Positions 8,970 to 19,096 of a stretch of DNA of 64,000 bases are shown here, one piece after another (within the stretch, counting starts at the first letter, position 1; each line of letters opens with the position of its first letter). The DNA is taken from the NCBI GenBank assembly GCA_009746045.1, contig RPFO01000059.1:1013928-1077927 (forward strand), written 5' to 3'. Source of the stretch: Mesostigma viride (taxonomy: Eukaryota > Streptophyta > Mesostigmatophyceae > Mesostigmatales > Mesostigmataceae). Both the position numbers and the translations under genes were made by a program. Under the pieces are notes generated by a model that searched no databases, was not told the origin of the DNA, and worked only from the letters and a program-made list of their open reading frames with translations.

Positions 8970-9551
8970 ATGTGCACAGATGGACCCATTCGATGCGAAC
9001 ATCCGGATTGTCAATGGGAAGGAATGCCGACGGACAGCGAGTGGTTCTGTCCCAAGCATTCTGACGTATGGGGGGCGTTGTTTGCCGAAATCGAGAGCGG
9101 GCTGATGACGATTGACCGTCACATCGTGACGAAAAAGTGGAAGCCTTGGCCCAACAACATGGTTTTGGTCTTGTACTATGTTGACAAGAAGCCTCGATTC
9201 ATGCTGCGTGATGCAGAGTGGGTGATAGAGGAGGTGGGACAGATGCGACCTGGAGAGGGGATAGGCGGAGAGGACAAGCCGCCAAGGCATGTGTGGGCTT
9301 ACATGGGAGACCATCCCGACTGTCCAACGGCCAAAGTGTGGCATGATATGGGAAGGGACCTGGCCACGGAGTCCGCGTATGAGTGCGCGCGACTCGTGAC
9401 AGCGCTCTTGAAGGGGGAGGTGAAAGACCTGATGCGCAAGGGGGGGTTGGTAGAGCAGATTAGACAGCAGATTAGACGTGTGTGTGATTTTGATGAGGAG
9501 ATTGATGAGAAGCCGGCAAAGAGGGGCAGGATGGACAGAATTGCTCAGTAA
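8970..9551 (+). CDS. 193-residue protein with N-terminal Cys/His cluster
   Basis: It opens with MCTDGPIRCEHPDCQWEG then WFCPKHSDVW: a C...C....C...C-x2-H cluster like those in the genes at 7591 and 9778. A globular middle follows (MVLVLYYVDKKPRFMLRDAE), and the C-terminus is strongly basic (EKPAKRGRMDRIAQ), possibly a nuclear signal. The coding sequence contains a half palindrome (CCAACGGCC at about 9324). The gene is intact and intronless. A zinc-binding, perhaps nucleic-acid- or protein-binding, role is inferred only from the Cys/His spacing. Confidence 0.65.
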   Translation: MCTDGPIRCEHPDCQWEGMPTDSEWFCPKHSDVWGALFAEIESGLMTIDRHIVTKKWKPWPNNMVLVLYYVDKKPRFMLRDAEWVIEEVGQMRPGEGIGGEDKPPRHVWAYMGDHPDCPTAKVWHDMGRDLATESAYECARLVTALLKGEVKDLMRKGGLVEQIRQQIRRVCDFDEEIDEKPAKRGRMDRIAQ

Positions 9552-9777
9552 GAAAGAGAGGGAGAAAATATGATTTGATTAATCTGATGCGTGTAATTGA
9601 AACTAATTTATTTTGTCTCATAAAACTTCTTTGAACGGACCTTCTTTGAACCAACAATTATTGCACAAAAAGACTAGATTGAGAATTGTGTGAGAAAGAC
9701 GCCAGAGGGGGTTCTGACGGTCCTTATTGCCCCTGTTATACAATGGCTGCTGTATGGGACTCATGGCAATTGCGCAG

Positions 9778-10612
9778 ATGGCAACGAAATGCAAAATCTG
9801 TACGGAGCCCGTAAGGGTCGAGGGACTGTGCGCGGAACATTACAAGTTCCTACAAGCGCACGACCTCGAGTACCAAATGCCAAGGATCCATACGGGGGGT
9901 GTGGATTTCTTAGATGTGATAGACCACTGGAGGGATTGGATGTGTATTGCAAGACACATCTACCTTTTGCCGAGAAGTTGGAGGACGTGTGCGCTCGTGG
10001 GATCGCATACGTAGCAAGTTTGCAGATGTTGATGGGGAAGACCGGAATGACACGCTCGGTCCTCCACTTCACGGCAACGCACACTGGGGAACGGAAAGTT
10101 GAGCTGGTGCGCCTCGACAGGCAGGGACTCGAGATTTTGGCAGAGGGGGACAGCGCGTACGGGTTTGCTCATGGGCTAACGTTACCATGGGGGATTCCTT
10201 GCAGGGTGTGGCGCGTGAATGCGCGTACACCTTGATGACGAATAATGGATTTGTGGAAGCACAAAGACTGCACAAGGATATTTTGGAGGCTCTTCTTGCC
10301 GCAGAGCCGGTGGGACTGCCGACGCTCCCGAGGCCTGAGGAGCGGGACCGTTTGATCAGGATGGTGGTGAAGGCGGATATAGATGCAGATGTGGAGGCCG
10401 CAAAGGCGAAGGCAGAGGAAGCGCGTCGTGCAAAGGAGGAATCGGATCAAGAACTGTTGGAGAAGATGCAGAGCTCCAACAAAATTTTGCATCGTTTGGG
10501 GATGGCGGACGTCGCTTATGATGCGAGTCCGGGAAGGGGAAGAAACAAAAGAGGAAAAGATAATAATGGGAATGGTCGCCCACTGTTCTTGTCACAGAAA
10601 TGCTTTTGTTAA
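9778..10612 (+). CDS. Two-cluster Cys/His protein with coiled coil, frame changed twice near G-runs
   Basis: The start at 9778 follows TTGCGCAG, as in sister genes. Frame 1 gives MATKCKICTEPVRVEGLCAE-H, a first cluster. After the G6 run at 9894-9899 the next frame gives GCGFLRCDRPLEGLDVYCKTH, a second cluster, then HTGERKVELVRLDRQGLEIL. Near the G5 run at 10189-10193 the frame changes again, to DSLQGVARECAYTLM and a charged helix (EAAKAKAEEARRAKEESDQE) that is a likely coiled coil, ending at 10612. The two-cluster layout equals that of the gene at 7591. It is a pseudogene, an assembly error at G-runs, or a case of slippage. Confidence 0.55.
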
Positions 10613-10805
10613 TGCTGGCGAACTTGGGACGGTCGTCCGTATTTCAACATTTCCTTGCCTTTAAAATTGATTGATGGGTAAATAATAATACTGAGCAAGC
10701 CTTACATTTTATGTGTCTGTGGTCATACAATTTCGTTATTGTTTCAACCCTTGCAACGAGGTTTTTCTTGTCCCATGCATGTAAGTCTCAACCTTGGTGT
10801 CATGG
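10613..10805. other. Intergenic, nothing recognised
   Basis: AT-rich sequence between the last finger-type gene and the plastid-derived fragment. No palindrome and no gene is seen. Confidence 0.5.
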
Positions 10806-11290
10806 AACTGCTTGTCTTTGCATATTACAACCCATTAATGCTCGGTTTGCATCATCATGTTCCACCAAGGGAATAAATGAAGTAGCTATTGAAGCTTGCG
10901 TTGGAGAAATCCCCAAATAATCGACTTCTTCTGCTTTACTACTAAATTCTGGTTTATATCGCACATGAACATAATTATTTTCAACACTAGAGTAACAAGA
11001 AAGTAATAAATATTCTGGGGCGAATTTAAATTGATCTTGTTGATCTGGAGGTATAAAAATAGGTATTTCACTTTTAATTACTTGATTTTTTTGTAATGTA
11101 TAAAAAGGACAAGAAAACATATTCATTTACTTTACTATGCGTAGCTAAAGATCCAATTAAACCGGTATTCGGCCCTTCTGGCGTTTGTATAGGACCATAA
11201 TGACTAGGATGTATATCATGTAACGTGCGTGTTTGCAAGTTGGCCGTTGACACTCTACGACGGAGCCAATTTTCGGAAGAACCTGCCTCA
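10806..11290 (-). pseudogene. rpoB: Plastid rpoB fragment transferred to the nucleus (NUPT)
   Basis: On the minus strand two frames together give a diagnostic stretch of plastid RNA polymerase beta subunit: [25 protein letters not shown], then [19 protein letters not shown], then [26 protein letters not shown]. The family normally has HYGRICPIETPEG here, so a few residues are missing near HYG, and a frame change lies at about 11120. Base composition is much richer in A/T than the flanks. The homology ends abruptly at QAVP. It is a decayed internal piece of about 480 bp, not a working gene, and shows that the host has, or had, a plastid. Confidence 0.88.
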
Positions 11291-11382
11291 TTTATGAATG
11301 CATCGACTGTGTGCATAAATTGTGATCATTGAATTGAACAAAAAAATTCTCTTATTGCCCCAATCATGGCTATTCTCTTAAT

Positions 11383-11720
11383 GCCCTATCATGGCTATTT
11401 GTTTGTGTATGTTTTGCCCATGTTATTACATTAATGGCATGATGTTGTGGATTGCTCTATCTATGATGGTTGTTCGTTTGTGTATGCTTTGCCCATGTTG
11501 TTACAGTAATGGCATGATGTTGTGGATTGCTAGCTCAATCTATGATGGTTGTTCGTTTGTGTATGCTTTGCCCATGTTGTTACAGTAATGGCATAATGTT
11601 GTGGATTGCTAGCTCAATCTATGATGGTTGTTCGTTTGTGTATGCTTTGCCCATGTTGTTACAGTAATGGCATGATTTTGTGGATTGCTCAACCTATGAG
11701 GGTTGTTCGTTTGTGTATGT
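11383..11720. repeat. Tandem repeat, about four units of roughly 75-85 bp
   Basis: Units share GTTTGTGTATG.TTTGCCCATG then GTTACAGTAATGGCATGATG and TTGTGGATTGCT. Unit length varies because AGCTCAAT is present in some. The open frames over it follow the repeat and are not genes. Confidence 0.85.
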
Positions 11721-11730
11721 TTTGCGCGCA

Positions 11731-11828
11731 GATCACAATGGATCGTTACATCTGCCGCAGCAAGCGAAGCCCCCTTACTGGTTCCAGGATCGTATCCTAC
11801 TTGATGCCAAGCTTGAACGCGAAGGGTA
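11731..11828 (+). CDS. Possible isolated exon
   Basis: After TTTTGCGCGCAG one frame reads LPQQAKPPYWFQDRILLDAK then LEREGYLS, which is protein-like, and it ends at a consensus-looking donor GTACGTAC. No matching upstream exon was found. It may belong with the exon at about 12380-12660. The product is not recognised. Confidence 0.3.
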
Positions 11829-12379
11829 TCTCAGTACGTACTTTGAAACTTGATGCCGCAAAACAACTACAACTTCGTTTTAACCCTTTAGCCGTTTTGA
11901 GTGATATTTACAGCGGACATTACATTTTTGTTGCTACGGGATGAGAATTTAGCTTTGTAATGCTAGCAGGTGTCACCAACCAAACTGTCCGATATTTGTA
12001 GTGGGCATTTATTGTTAGAGCTTGCAGCTGGGTCCCTGCTCCTCCACATGCAACCTTGGTGTTCATGAGCCCTTTACTAGCTTCCTTTCTGTCAGGGGGT
12101 GCTATATTTGGCACCCATAGGACATTGCAATATGACCAATGACATGACCCCCAAGGTGGTGAATATATGTGTGTGCTTGTGTCCTATAATGGACCATAAC
12201 TAACTATTAGGTTGGTTTGTGGACATTATCATGGAAAGTGACAATTGCCCGGTTTTTATAGCGGGCAGTTGGACACGATTTTAAGGGTTGACCTATTAGC
12301 TTTGTCAGATGTGTGTGCTGCACCGCACCGCTTGCTAACATATTCGGCGGATTTCTTCTTTGTCGTCTGCGTGTCACAG

Positions 12380-12660
12380 CGAGCTTGTACGCACAACCAC
12401 CCGCCTTCCCCTCCGCCGGCGCCCCCGCCGCCGGGCTCTCCGCCGCCACCGGTGTTGCCCCCTGCGGCCGCCGGCCCTTCCGCGCCGTCGGAAGCTGCAG
12501 CGGCAGCACAGCAAATGCCCCCTCCCCCCGCACCATCGTCGGGGCAAGCGGCGCGCGGCGTTCATGCAGCAAAGTCGGCGAAGGAGCGGAGGAAATCGGC
12601 GGCTTCTGGGTCATCGGGTTCCGATGCCGCGACGGCAGCAGCTGGAAAAGCCCTTGTCCG
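12380..12660 (+). CDS. Possible exon, Pro/Ala-rich protein segment
   Basis: After an acceptor-like GTGTCACAG, one frame gives a proline run (PPSPPPAPPPPGSPPPP), then Ala/Pro-rich sequence and a charged end (AAKSAKERRKSAASGSSGSD), stopping at about 12682. A donor-like GTAGGTG follows at about 12662. GC content is higher than in the flanks. The segment runs straight into the hexanucleotide array. If it is an exon, the rest of the gene has not been identified. Confidence 0.35.
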
Positions 12661-12695
12661 GGTAGGTGTTACGCACATGTGATTTTCTTGCGCCA

Positions 12696-15600
12696 TCTTG
12701 TCGGGGTCCTTGTCCTTGTCCTTGTCCTTGTCCTTGTCCTTGTCCTTGTCCCTGGCCTTGGCCTTGTCCTGGTGCTTGTGCTTGTCCTTGTCCTTGTCCT
12801 TGTTCTTGTCCTTGTGCCAGCACCTTGTCCTTGGCCTTGGCCTTGTCCTTGTCCTTGGCCTTGTCCTTGTCCTTGTCCTTGTCCTTGTCCTTGGCCTTGT
12901 CCGGGTCCTTGTCCTTGTCCTTGGCCTTGGCCTTGGCCTTGGCCTTGGCCTTGTCCCTGGCCTTGGCCTTGTCCTGGTGCTTGTGCTTGTCCTTGTCCTT
13001 GTCCTTATTCTTGTCCTTGTGCCAGCACCTTGTCCTTGTCCTTGTCCTTGTCCTTGTCCTTGTCCTTGTCCTTGTCCTTGTCCTTGTCCTTGTCCTTGTC
13101 CTTGTCCTTGTCCTTGTCCTTGTCCTTGTCCTTGTCCTTGTCCCTGGCCTTGGCCTTGTCCTGGTGCTTGTGCTTGTCCTTGTCCTTGTCCTTGTTCTTG
13201 TCCTTGTGCCAGCACCTTGTCCTTGGCCTTGTCCTTGTCCTTGTCCTTGTCCTTGTCCTTGTGCCAGCACCTTGTCCTTGTCCTTGGCCTTGGCCTTGGC
13301 CTTGTCCTTGTCCTTGTCCTTGTCCTTGTCCTTGTCCTTGTCCTTGTCCTTGTCCTTGTCCTTGTCCTTGGCCTTGTCCTTGTCCTTGTCCCTGGCCTTG
13401 GCCTTGTCCTGGTGCTTGTGCTTGTCCTTGTCCTTGTCCTTGTTCTTGTCCTTGTGCCAGCACCTTGTCCTTGTCCTTGTCCTTGTCCTTGTCCTTGTCC
13501 TTGTCCTTGTCCTTGTCCTTGTCCTTGTCCTTGTCCTTGTCCTTGTCCTTGTCCTTGTCCTTGGCCTTGGCCTTGGCCTTGTCCTTGTCCTTGTCCTTGT
13601 CCTTGGCCTTGTCCTTGTCCTTGTCCTTGTCCTTGTCCTTGGCCTTGGCCTTGGCCTTGGCCTTGTCTGGGTCCTTGTCCGGGTCCTTGTCCTTGTCCTT
13701 GTCCTTGTCCTTGTCCTTGTCCCTGGCCTTGGCCTTGTCGTGGTGCTTGTGCTTGTCCTTGTCCTTGTCCTTGTTCTTGTCCTTGTGCCAGCACCTTGTC
13801 CTTGTCCTTGTGCCAGCACCTTGTCCTTGGCCTTGGCCTTGTCCTTGTCCTTGGCCTTGTCCTTGTCCTTGTCCTTGTCCTTGTCCTTGTCCTTGGCCTT
13901 GTCCTTGTCCTTGTCCTTGTCCTTGGCCTTGGCCTTGGCCTTGGCCTTGGCCTTGGCCTTGGCCTTGGCCTTGGCCTTGTCTGGGTCCTTGTCCGGGTCC
14001 TTGTCCGGGTCCTTGTCCTTGTCCTTGGCCTTGGCCTTGGCCTTGGCCTTGGCCTTGGCCTTGGCCTTGGCCTTGGCCTTGGCCTTGGCCTTGGCCTTGG
14101 CCTTGGCCTTGGCCTTGTCTGGGTCCTTGTCCGGGTCCTTGTCCGGGTCCTTGTCCTTGTCCTTGTCCTTGGCCTTGGCCTTGGCCTTGGCCTTGGCCTT
14201 GGCCTTGGCCTTGGCCTTGGCCTTGGCCTTGGCCTTGGCCTTGGCCTTGGCCTTGGCCTTGGCCTTGGCCTTGGCCTTGGCCTTGGCCTTGGCCTTGGCC
14301 TTGGCCTTGTCCTGGTGCTTGTGCTTGTCCTTGTCCTTGTCCTTGTTCTTGTCCTTGTGCCAGCACCTTGTCCTTGGCCTTGGCCTTGTCCTTGTCCTTG
14401 GCCTTGGCCTTGGCCTTGGCCTTGTCCTTGTCCTTGGCCTTGGCCTTGGCCTTGGCCTTGGCCTTGGCCTTGGCCTTGGCCTTGGCCTTGGCCTTGTCCT
14501 GGTGCTTGTGCTTGTCCTTGTCCTTGTCCTTGTTCTTGTCCTTGTGCCAGCACCTTGTCCTTGGCCTTGTCCTTGTCCTTGTCCTTGTCCTTGTCCCTGG
14601 CCTTGGCCTTGTCCTGGTGCTTGTGCTTGTCCTTGTCCTTGTCCTTGTTCTTGTCCTTGTGCCAGCACCTTGTCCTTGGCCTTGTCCTTGTCCTTGTCCT
14701 TGGCCTTGTCCTTGTCCTTGTCCTTGTCCTTGTCCTTGTCCTTGGCCTTGGCCTTGTCCTTGTCCTTGTCCTTGGCCTTGGCCTTGGCCTTGTCTGGGTC
14801 CTTGTCCGGGTCCTTGTCCGGGTCCTTGTCCTTGTCCTTGTCCTTGTCCTTGGCCTTGTCCTTGTCCTTGTCCTTGTCCTTGTCCTTGTCCTTGTCCTTG
14901 TCCTTGTCCTTGTCCTTGTCCTTGTCCTTGTCCTTGTCCTTGTCCTTGTCCTTGTCCTTGTCCTTGTCCTTGTCCTTGTCCCTGGCCTTGGCCTTGTCCT
15001 GGTGCTTGTGCTTGTCCTTGTCCTTGTCCTTGTTCTTGTCCTTGTGCCAGCACCTTGTCCTTGGCCTTGTCCTTGTCCTTGTCCTTGGCCTTGTCCTTGT
15101 CCTTGTCCTTGTCCTTGTCCTTGTCCTTGGCCTTGTCCTTGTCCTTGTCCTTGTCCTTGTCCTTGTCCTTGTCCTTGTCCTTGTCCTTGTCCTTGTCCTT
15201 GTCCTTGTCCTTGTCCTTGTCCTTGTCCTTGTCCTTGTCCTTGTCCTTGTCCTTGTCCTTGTCCTTGTCCTTGTCCTTGTCCTTGTCCTTGTCCTTGTCC
15301 TTGTCCTTGTCCTTGTCCTTGTCCTTGTCCTTGTCCTTGTCCTTGTCCTTGTCCTTGTCCTTGTCCTTGTCCTTGTCCTTGTCCTTGTCCTTGTCCTTGT
15401 CCTTGTCCTTGTCCTTGTCCTTGTCCTTGTCCTTGTCCTTGTCCTTGTCCTTGTCCTTGTCCTTGTCCTTGTCCTTGTCCTTGTCCTTGTCCTTGTCCTT
15501 GTCCTTGTCCTTGTCCTTGGCCTTGGCCTTGTCCTTGTCCTTGTCCTTGGCCTTGGCCTTGGCCTTGTCCTTGTCCTTGTCCTTGTCCTTGTCCTTGTCC

Positions 15601-16546
15601 TTGTCCTTGTCCTTGTCCTTGTCCTTGTCCTTGTCCTTGTCCTTGTCCTTGTCCTTGTCCTTGTCCTTGTCCTTGTCCTTGGCCTTGGCCTTGGCCTTGT
15701 CCTTGTCCTTGTCCTTGTCCTTGGCCTTGTCCTTGTCCTTGGCCTTGGCCTTGTCCTTGTCCTTGTCCTTGTCCTTGTCCTTGGCCTTGGCCTTGGCCTT
15801 GGCCTTGGCCTTGTTCTTGTCCTTGTGCCAGCACCTTGTCCTTGTCCTTGTCCTTGTCCTGCTCCTTGTCCTTGTCCTTGTCCTTGTCCTTGTCCTTGTC
15901 CTTGTCCTTGTCCTTGTCCTTGTCCTTGTCCTTGTCCTTGTCCTTGTTCTTGTCCTTGTCCTTGTCCTTGTCCTTGTCCTTGTCCTTGTCCTTGTCCTTG
16001 TCCTTGTCCTTGTCCTTGTCCTTGTCCTTGTCCTTGTCCTTGTCCTTGTCCTTGTCCTTGTCCTTGTCCTTGTCCTTGTCCTTGTCCTTGTCCTTGGCCT
16101 TGGCCTTGTCCTTGTCCTTGGCCTTGGCCTTGGCCTTGTCCTTGTCCTTGTCCTTGGCCTTGTCCTTGTCCTTGTCCTTGTCCTTGTCCTTGTCCTTGTC
16201 CTTGTCCTTGTCCTTGTCCTTGTCCTTGTCCTTGTCCTTGTCCTTGGCCTTGGCCTTGGCCTTGGCCTTGTCCTTGTCCTTGTCCTTGTCCTTGGCCTTG
16301 TCCTTGTCCTTGGCCTTGTCCTTGTCCTTGTCCTTGTCCTTGTCCTTGGCCTTGGCCTTGGCCTTGTTCTTGTCCTTGTGCCAGCACCTTGTCCTTGTCC
16401 TTGTCCTTGTCCTGCTCCTTGTCCTTGTCCTTGTCCTTGTCCTTGTCCTTGTCCTTGTCCTTGTCCTTGTCCTTGTCCTTGTCCTTGTCCTTGTTCTTGT
16501 CCTTGTCCTTGTCCTTGTCCTTGTCCTTGTCCTTGTCCTTGTCCTT
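12696..16546. repeat. 3.85 kb hexanucleotide array (CCTTGT/CCTTGG) with a recurring longer motif
   Basis: Almost pure CCTTGT with blocks of CCTTGG. An interspersed motif of about 80 bp (CCTGGTGCTTGTGCTTG, later TTGTTCTTGTCCTTGTGCCAGCACC) recurs about ten times, so the array evolved by block duplication as well as slippage. Left flank: GTGATTTTCTTGCGCCA; right flank: TTGGAACCTGGAAATTAGG. These are the two halves of the 46 bp palindrome unit, so the array occupies the place of the ACGGCCG centre of one unit. Because a hexamer array lacks stops, very long frames are open on both strands. They would encode dipeptide repeats (Lys-Asp, Gly-Gln, Arg-Thr; Leu-Val, Pro-Cys, Leu-Ser), and I do not call them genes. 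Confidence 0.95.
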
Positions 16547-17050
16547 GGAACCTGGAAATTAGGATGTGATTTTTCTCGCGCCAACGGCCGTTGGAACATG
16601 GAAATTAGGGTGTGTTTTTTCTCGCGCCAACGGCCGTTGGAACCTGGAAATTAGGGTGTGATTTTTCTCGCGCCAACGGCCGTTGGAACCTGGAAATTAG
16701 GGTGTCATTTTCATTCGCCAACGGCCGTTGGAACCTGGAAATTAGGGTGTCATTTTCATTCGCCAACGGCCGTTGGAACCTGGAAATTAGGGTGTGATTT
16801 TTCCTGCAACGGCCGTAAGAACCTGGAAATTAGGGTGTGATTTTTATCGCGCCAACGGCCGTTGGAACCTGGAAATTAGGGCGTGATTTTTCTCGCGCCA
16901 ACGGCCGTTGGAACCTGGAAATTAGGGTGTCATTTTCATTCGCCAACGGCCGTTGGAACCTGGAAATTAGGGTGTGATTTTTCTCGCGCCAACGGCCGTT
17001 GGAACCTGGAAATTAGGGCGTGATTTTTCTTGCGCCAATGGCCATTGGAA
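16547..17050. repeat. Palindrome array 1: about 11 units of 45-46 bp
   Basis: The unit is GCGCCAACGGCCGTTGG, then AACCTGGAAATTAGGGTGTG, then ATTTTTCTC or ATTTTCATTC. Units differ mostly in the last ten bases. One unit at about 16806 reads CAACGGCCGTAAGAACC, and the last (about 17036) reads CCAATGGCCATTGG, which keeps palindromic symmetry through paired changes on both sides. Confidence 0.95.
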
Positions 17051-17134
17051 CAAAGTACTGACCTTCCGGCTATCTCTTTGTTTTTTGCATGTGATCAGGG
17101 GCGTCCATCAAGGCAGAGAACGAACGAAGAACAG

Positions 17135-18259
17135 ATGAGGTTGGGCCACAAGGTTGATCATGCGGCGGCGGAAGAGGAGGTCACAACATTTTTCGAGGAC
17201 TGGTGCCAACGAGGTCAGGGGGACTTTTGGTCGGGGGTTGTGAGGAGCTTTGAGAGGAAGGGGCTGCTGACGACACGTGCTGGAAATGCGAAGCTCAGCA
17301 TTTTGGACTCCTGGGAGCCAGCGCCATCCTCTCATGTGCACGACAAGAACCTAACTGACAGCATACAGGCGGCGTTTCATCTGCGGCAGAAGTTTCGTCT
17401 AGTGCCAGACGATGTCGACCTCGTGGGGGGGTCCGCGATTGCGACTCAAGTACGGGTCTTTACGAACAACTTGTGCCAACTCCCGGAACTAATGAGGCAT
17501 CGGACGGTGACGGTGCGGAATTGTAAGGGGCTCGCGCCGTGGTTCGTGGGGGCCGGCACAAGTCTGACGAAGGCAAAATGTGCCGTGCTGATCTTCCGGT
17601 TTGCGTGGCAGGTGCTGGCAGACCAGGAGCCCGATTCTTACAATGCCTGGCTGGAAGAGAATCCAGGGTTTTCTGACAAAATTAAAAAACTGACGGGGGA
17701 GGACAGTGACCGTGCCGTGCAGAGGTTCGGATACTTTCGTTCGCCAACGGCCGAGGAAGGGAGGGCCATTCTCCGGACGCACTCCAAGAAGGATATGGCG
17801 GCCGCGTGCTCGCAGGATTTGATCACCATGGACTTGAATCCGTCCGAGTGGTCAGATGCATCTGACCGTGAGGCAGTACTTGAGCTCACGAACACCGCGT
17901 TGGGCTACATGCTCGCGTACGACAAGCCTTTCGTGTTTGCGCAGTTTGCCGTGCTGGACGGCAACCACTACACGCAGATGTTGAAGTCCGTGATTTTTGA
18001 GGGCTCAGACGAGCAAGTGAGGACTGCGATAGCTGGCGAGATTGCGGGTAAACAAAAGGGCAAGTACGTGGAGACAATCGAGCAGGCGTTTGATTTGTGG
18101 AAGGGGTTGGTGAGGGACGCGGACAAGTTCATGTACACCAATCTGGACGTGCTCAAGGGCTGGGAGGTGGAGGGGGAAGCACTGATCCCGCCCATGAAGG
18201 ACATGCGGACGCCAAAGGTAAATATAACGGATCGGGTGTGGGAACGTTTTAGGCACTAG
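17135..18259 (+). CDS. Unrecognised intact 374-residue protein between palindrome arrays
   Basis: I choose the ATG at 17135 (MRLGHKVDHAAAEEEVTTFF): it follows GAACAG, matching the CAG-ATG starts of other genes here. The frame upstream is open but runs into array 1. The protein is mainly helical and soluble, rich in Lys, Asp and Glu, with segments such as LTKAKCAVLIFRFAWQVLAD and LELTNTALGYMLAYDKPFVF. No signal peptide, membrane segment or known domain is recognised. It is intronless and ends 5 bases before sequence leading into array 2. The coding region has a half palindrome (GCCAACGGCCGAGG at about 17744). Codon quality and length make it a convincing real gene of unknown function. Confidence 0.7.
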   Translation: MRLGHKVDHAAAEEEVTTFFEDWCQRGQGDFWSGVVRSFERKGLLTTRAGNAKLSILDSWEPAPSSHVHDKNLTDSIQAAFHLRQKFRLVPDDVDLVGGSAIATQVRVFTNNLCQLPELMRHRTVTVRNCKGLAPWFVGAGTSLTKAKCAVLIFRFAWQVLADQEPDSYNAWLEENPGFSDKIKKLTGEDSDRAVQRFGYFRSPTAEEGRAILRTHSKKDMAAACSQDLITMDLNPSEWSDASDREAVLELTNTALGYMLAYDKPFVFAQFAVLDGNHYTQMLKSVIFEGSDEQVRTAIAGEIAGKQKGKYVETIEQAFDLWKGLVRDADKFMYTNLDVLKGWEVEGEALIPPMKDMRTPKVNITDRVWERFRH

Positions 18260-18261
18260 AT

Positions 18262-18502
18262 GTGATTTTTGTTCGCCGACGGCCGTTGGAACCTGGAAAT
18301 TAGTGTGTGATTTTTCTTGCGCCAACGGCCGTTGGAACCTGGAAATTTGGGTGATATTTTTCTTGCGCCAACGGCCGTTGGAGTCTGGAAATTAGGGTGT
18401 CATTTTTCTTGCGCCAACGGCCGTTGGAGTCTTGAAATTAGGGTGTCATTTTTCTTGCGCCAACGGCCGTTGGAACCTGGAAATTAGGGTGTGATTTTTC
18501 TT
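18262..18502. repeat. Palindrome array 2 (5 units), left part of an array split by the DIRS insertion
   Basis: Units of about 46 bp as in array 1, with GAGTCTGGAAATTAGGGTGT variants. The array stops inside a unit after GATTTTTCTT, where the DIRS-derived copy begins. It resumes at 24002 with GCGCCAACGG, so arrays 2 and 3 were once one array. Confidence 0.93.
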
Positions 18503-19096
18503 CTATTAACCGTGGAACTCCAGGGTAACCAGACTCTTTATTAAAACAATGAGTGGAGCACATACAAAAGGCAGGCCACATCCCGGCCGCCGATGCTCAT
18601 GGGAACACTTATTGCTTGGCAAAGGCTAGCCTTACCCCCAAACACGCAGGGAGGGTGGGCGGGAAAAGAAAAGAGGCCGACCTTAGCTAGGTGGGTTTGT
18701 TTTTGTCCTTTTTTGCGTGTCATGCGGCCTTGGCCCGGACGGCATTTTTTCGCCACGCAAATGTTGCGTCTGAACAAATGACGCAATGTGGCGTTCTAAT
18801 TGCCGGCAGCTTACGTAAGGCTGCCGGGGCTATTAGGTCACATATTGCGTGAGAGAAAGAATCTAGATCTAGTTAATCACTACGCCATGAGCCAAGAAAC
18901 CTAGACAGTGGCAGGTTTATATCTCAACGTAGCTCCTGCCACCTGGCCAAGAAAAACTGGCCAAAGCTTTGGCCACGACTGATCCGGATCAGGCCGCACC
19001 GGCCTCAAAAGGTATGTCACGTGAACCCAATAACCTAGCTATAGCGGCTACCCTTCCATCTCACTATAAAGAAACTATGTTCAGAGAACCACGATT
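18503..19096. mobile_element. Short (594 bp) DIRS-derived copy: left end joined to right end
   Basis: 18503-18637 equals the left end of the full element (19097-19231) and 18663-19096 equals its right end (23568-24001), with about 25 bp of other sequence between. No coding part remains. It abuts the full element directly, giving a right-end/left-end junction. By eye the copies look identical, so the event is recent. It may be an internally deleted relative that inserted at the same place, or a product of recombination between two tandem copies. Confidence 0.85.

Noticed and set aside
12313-16654. Very long open frames (about 1260-1420 codons) on both strands
   Set aside because: They follow the stop-free hexamer array; codons are pure repeat and several frames are open at once, so length is no evidence of coding.
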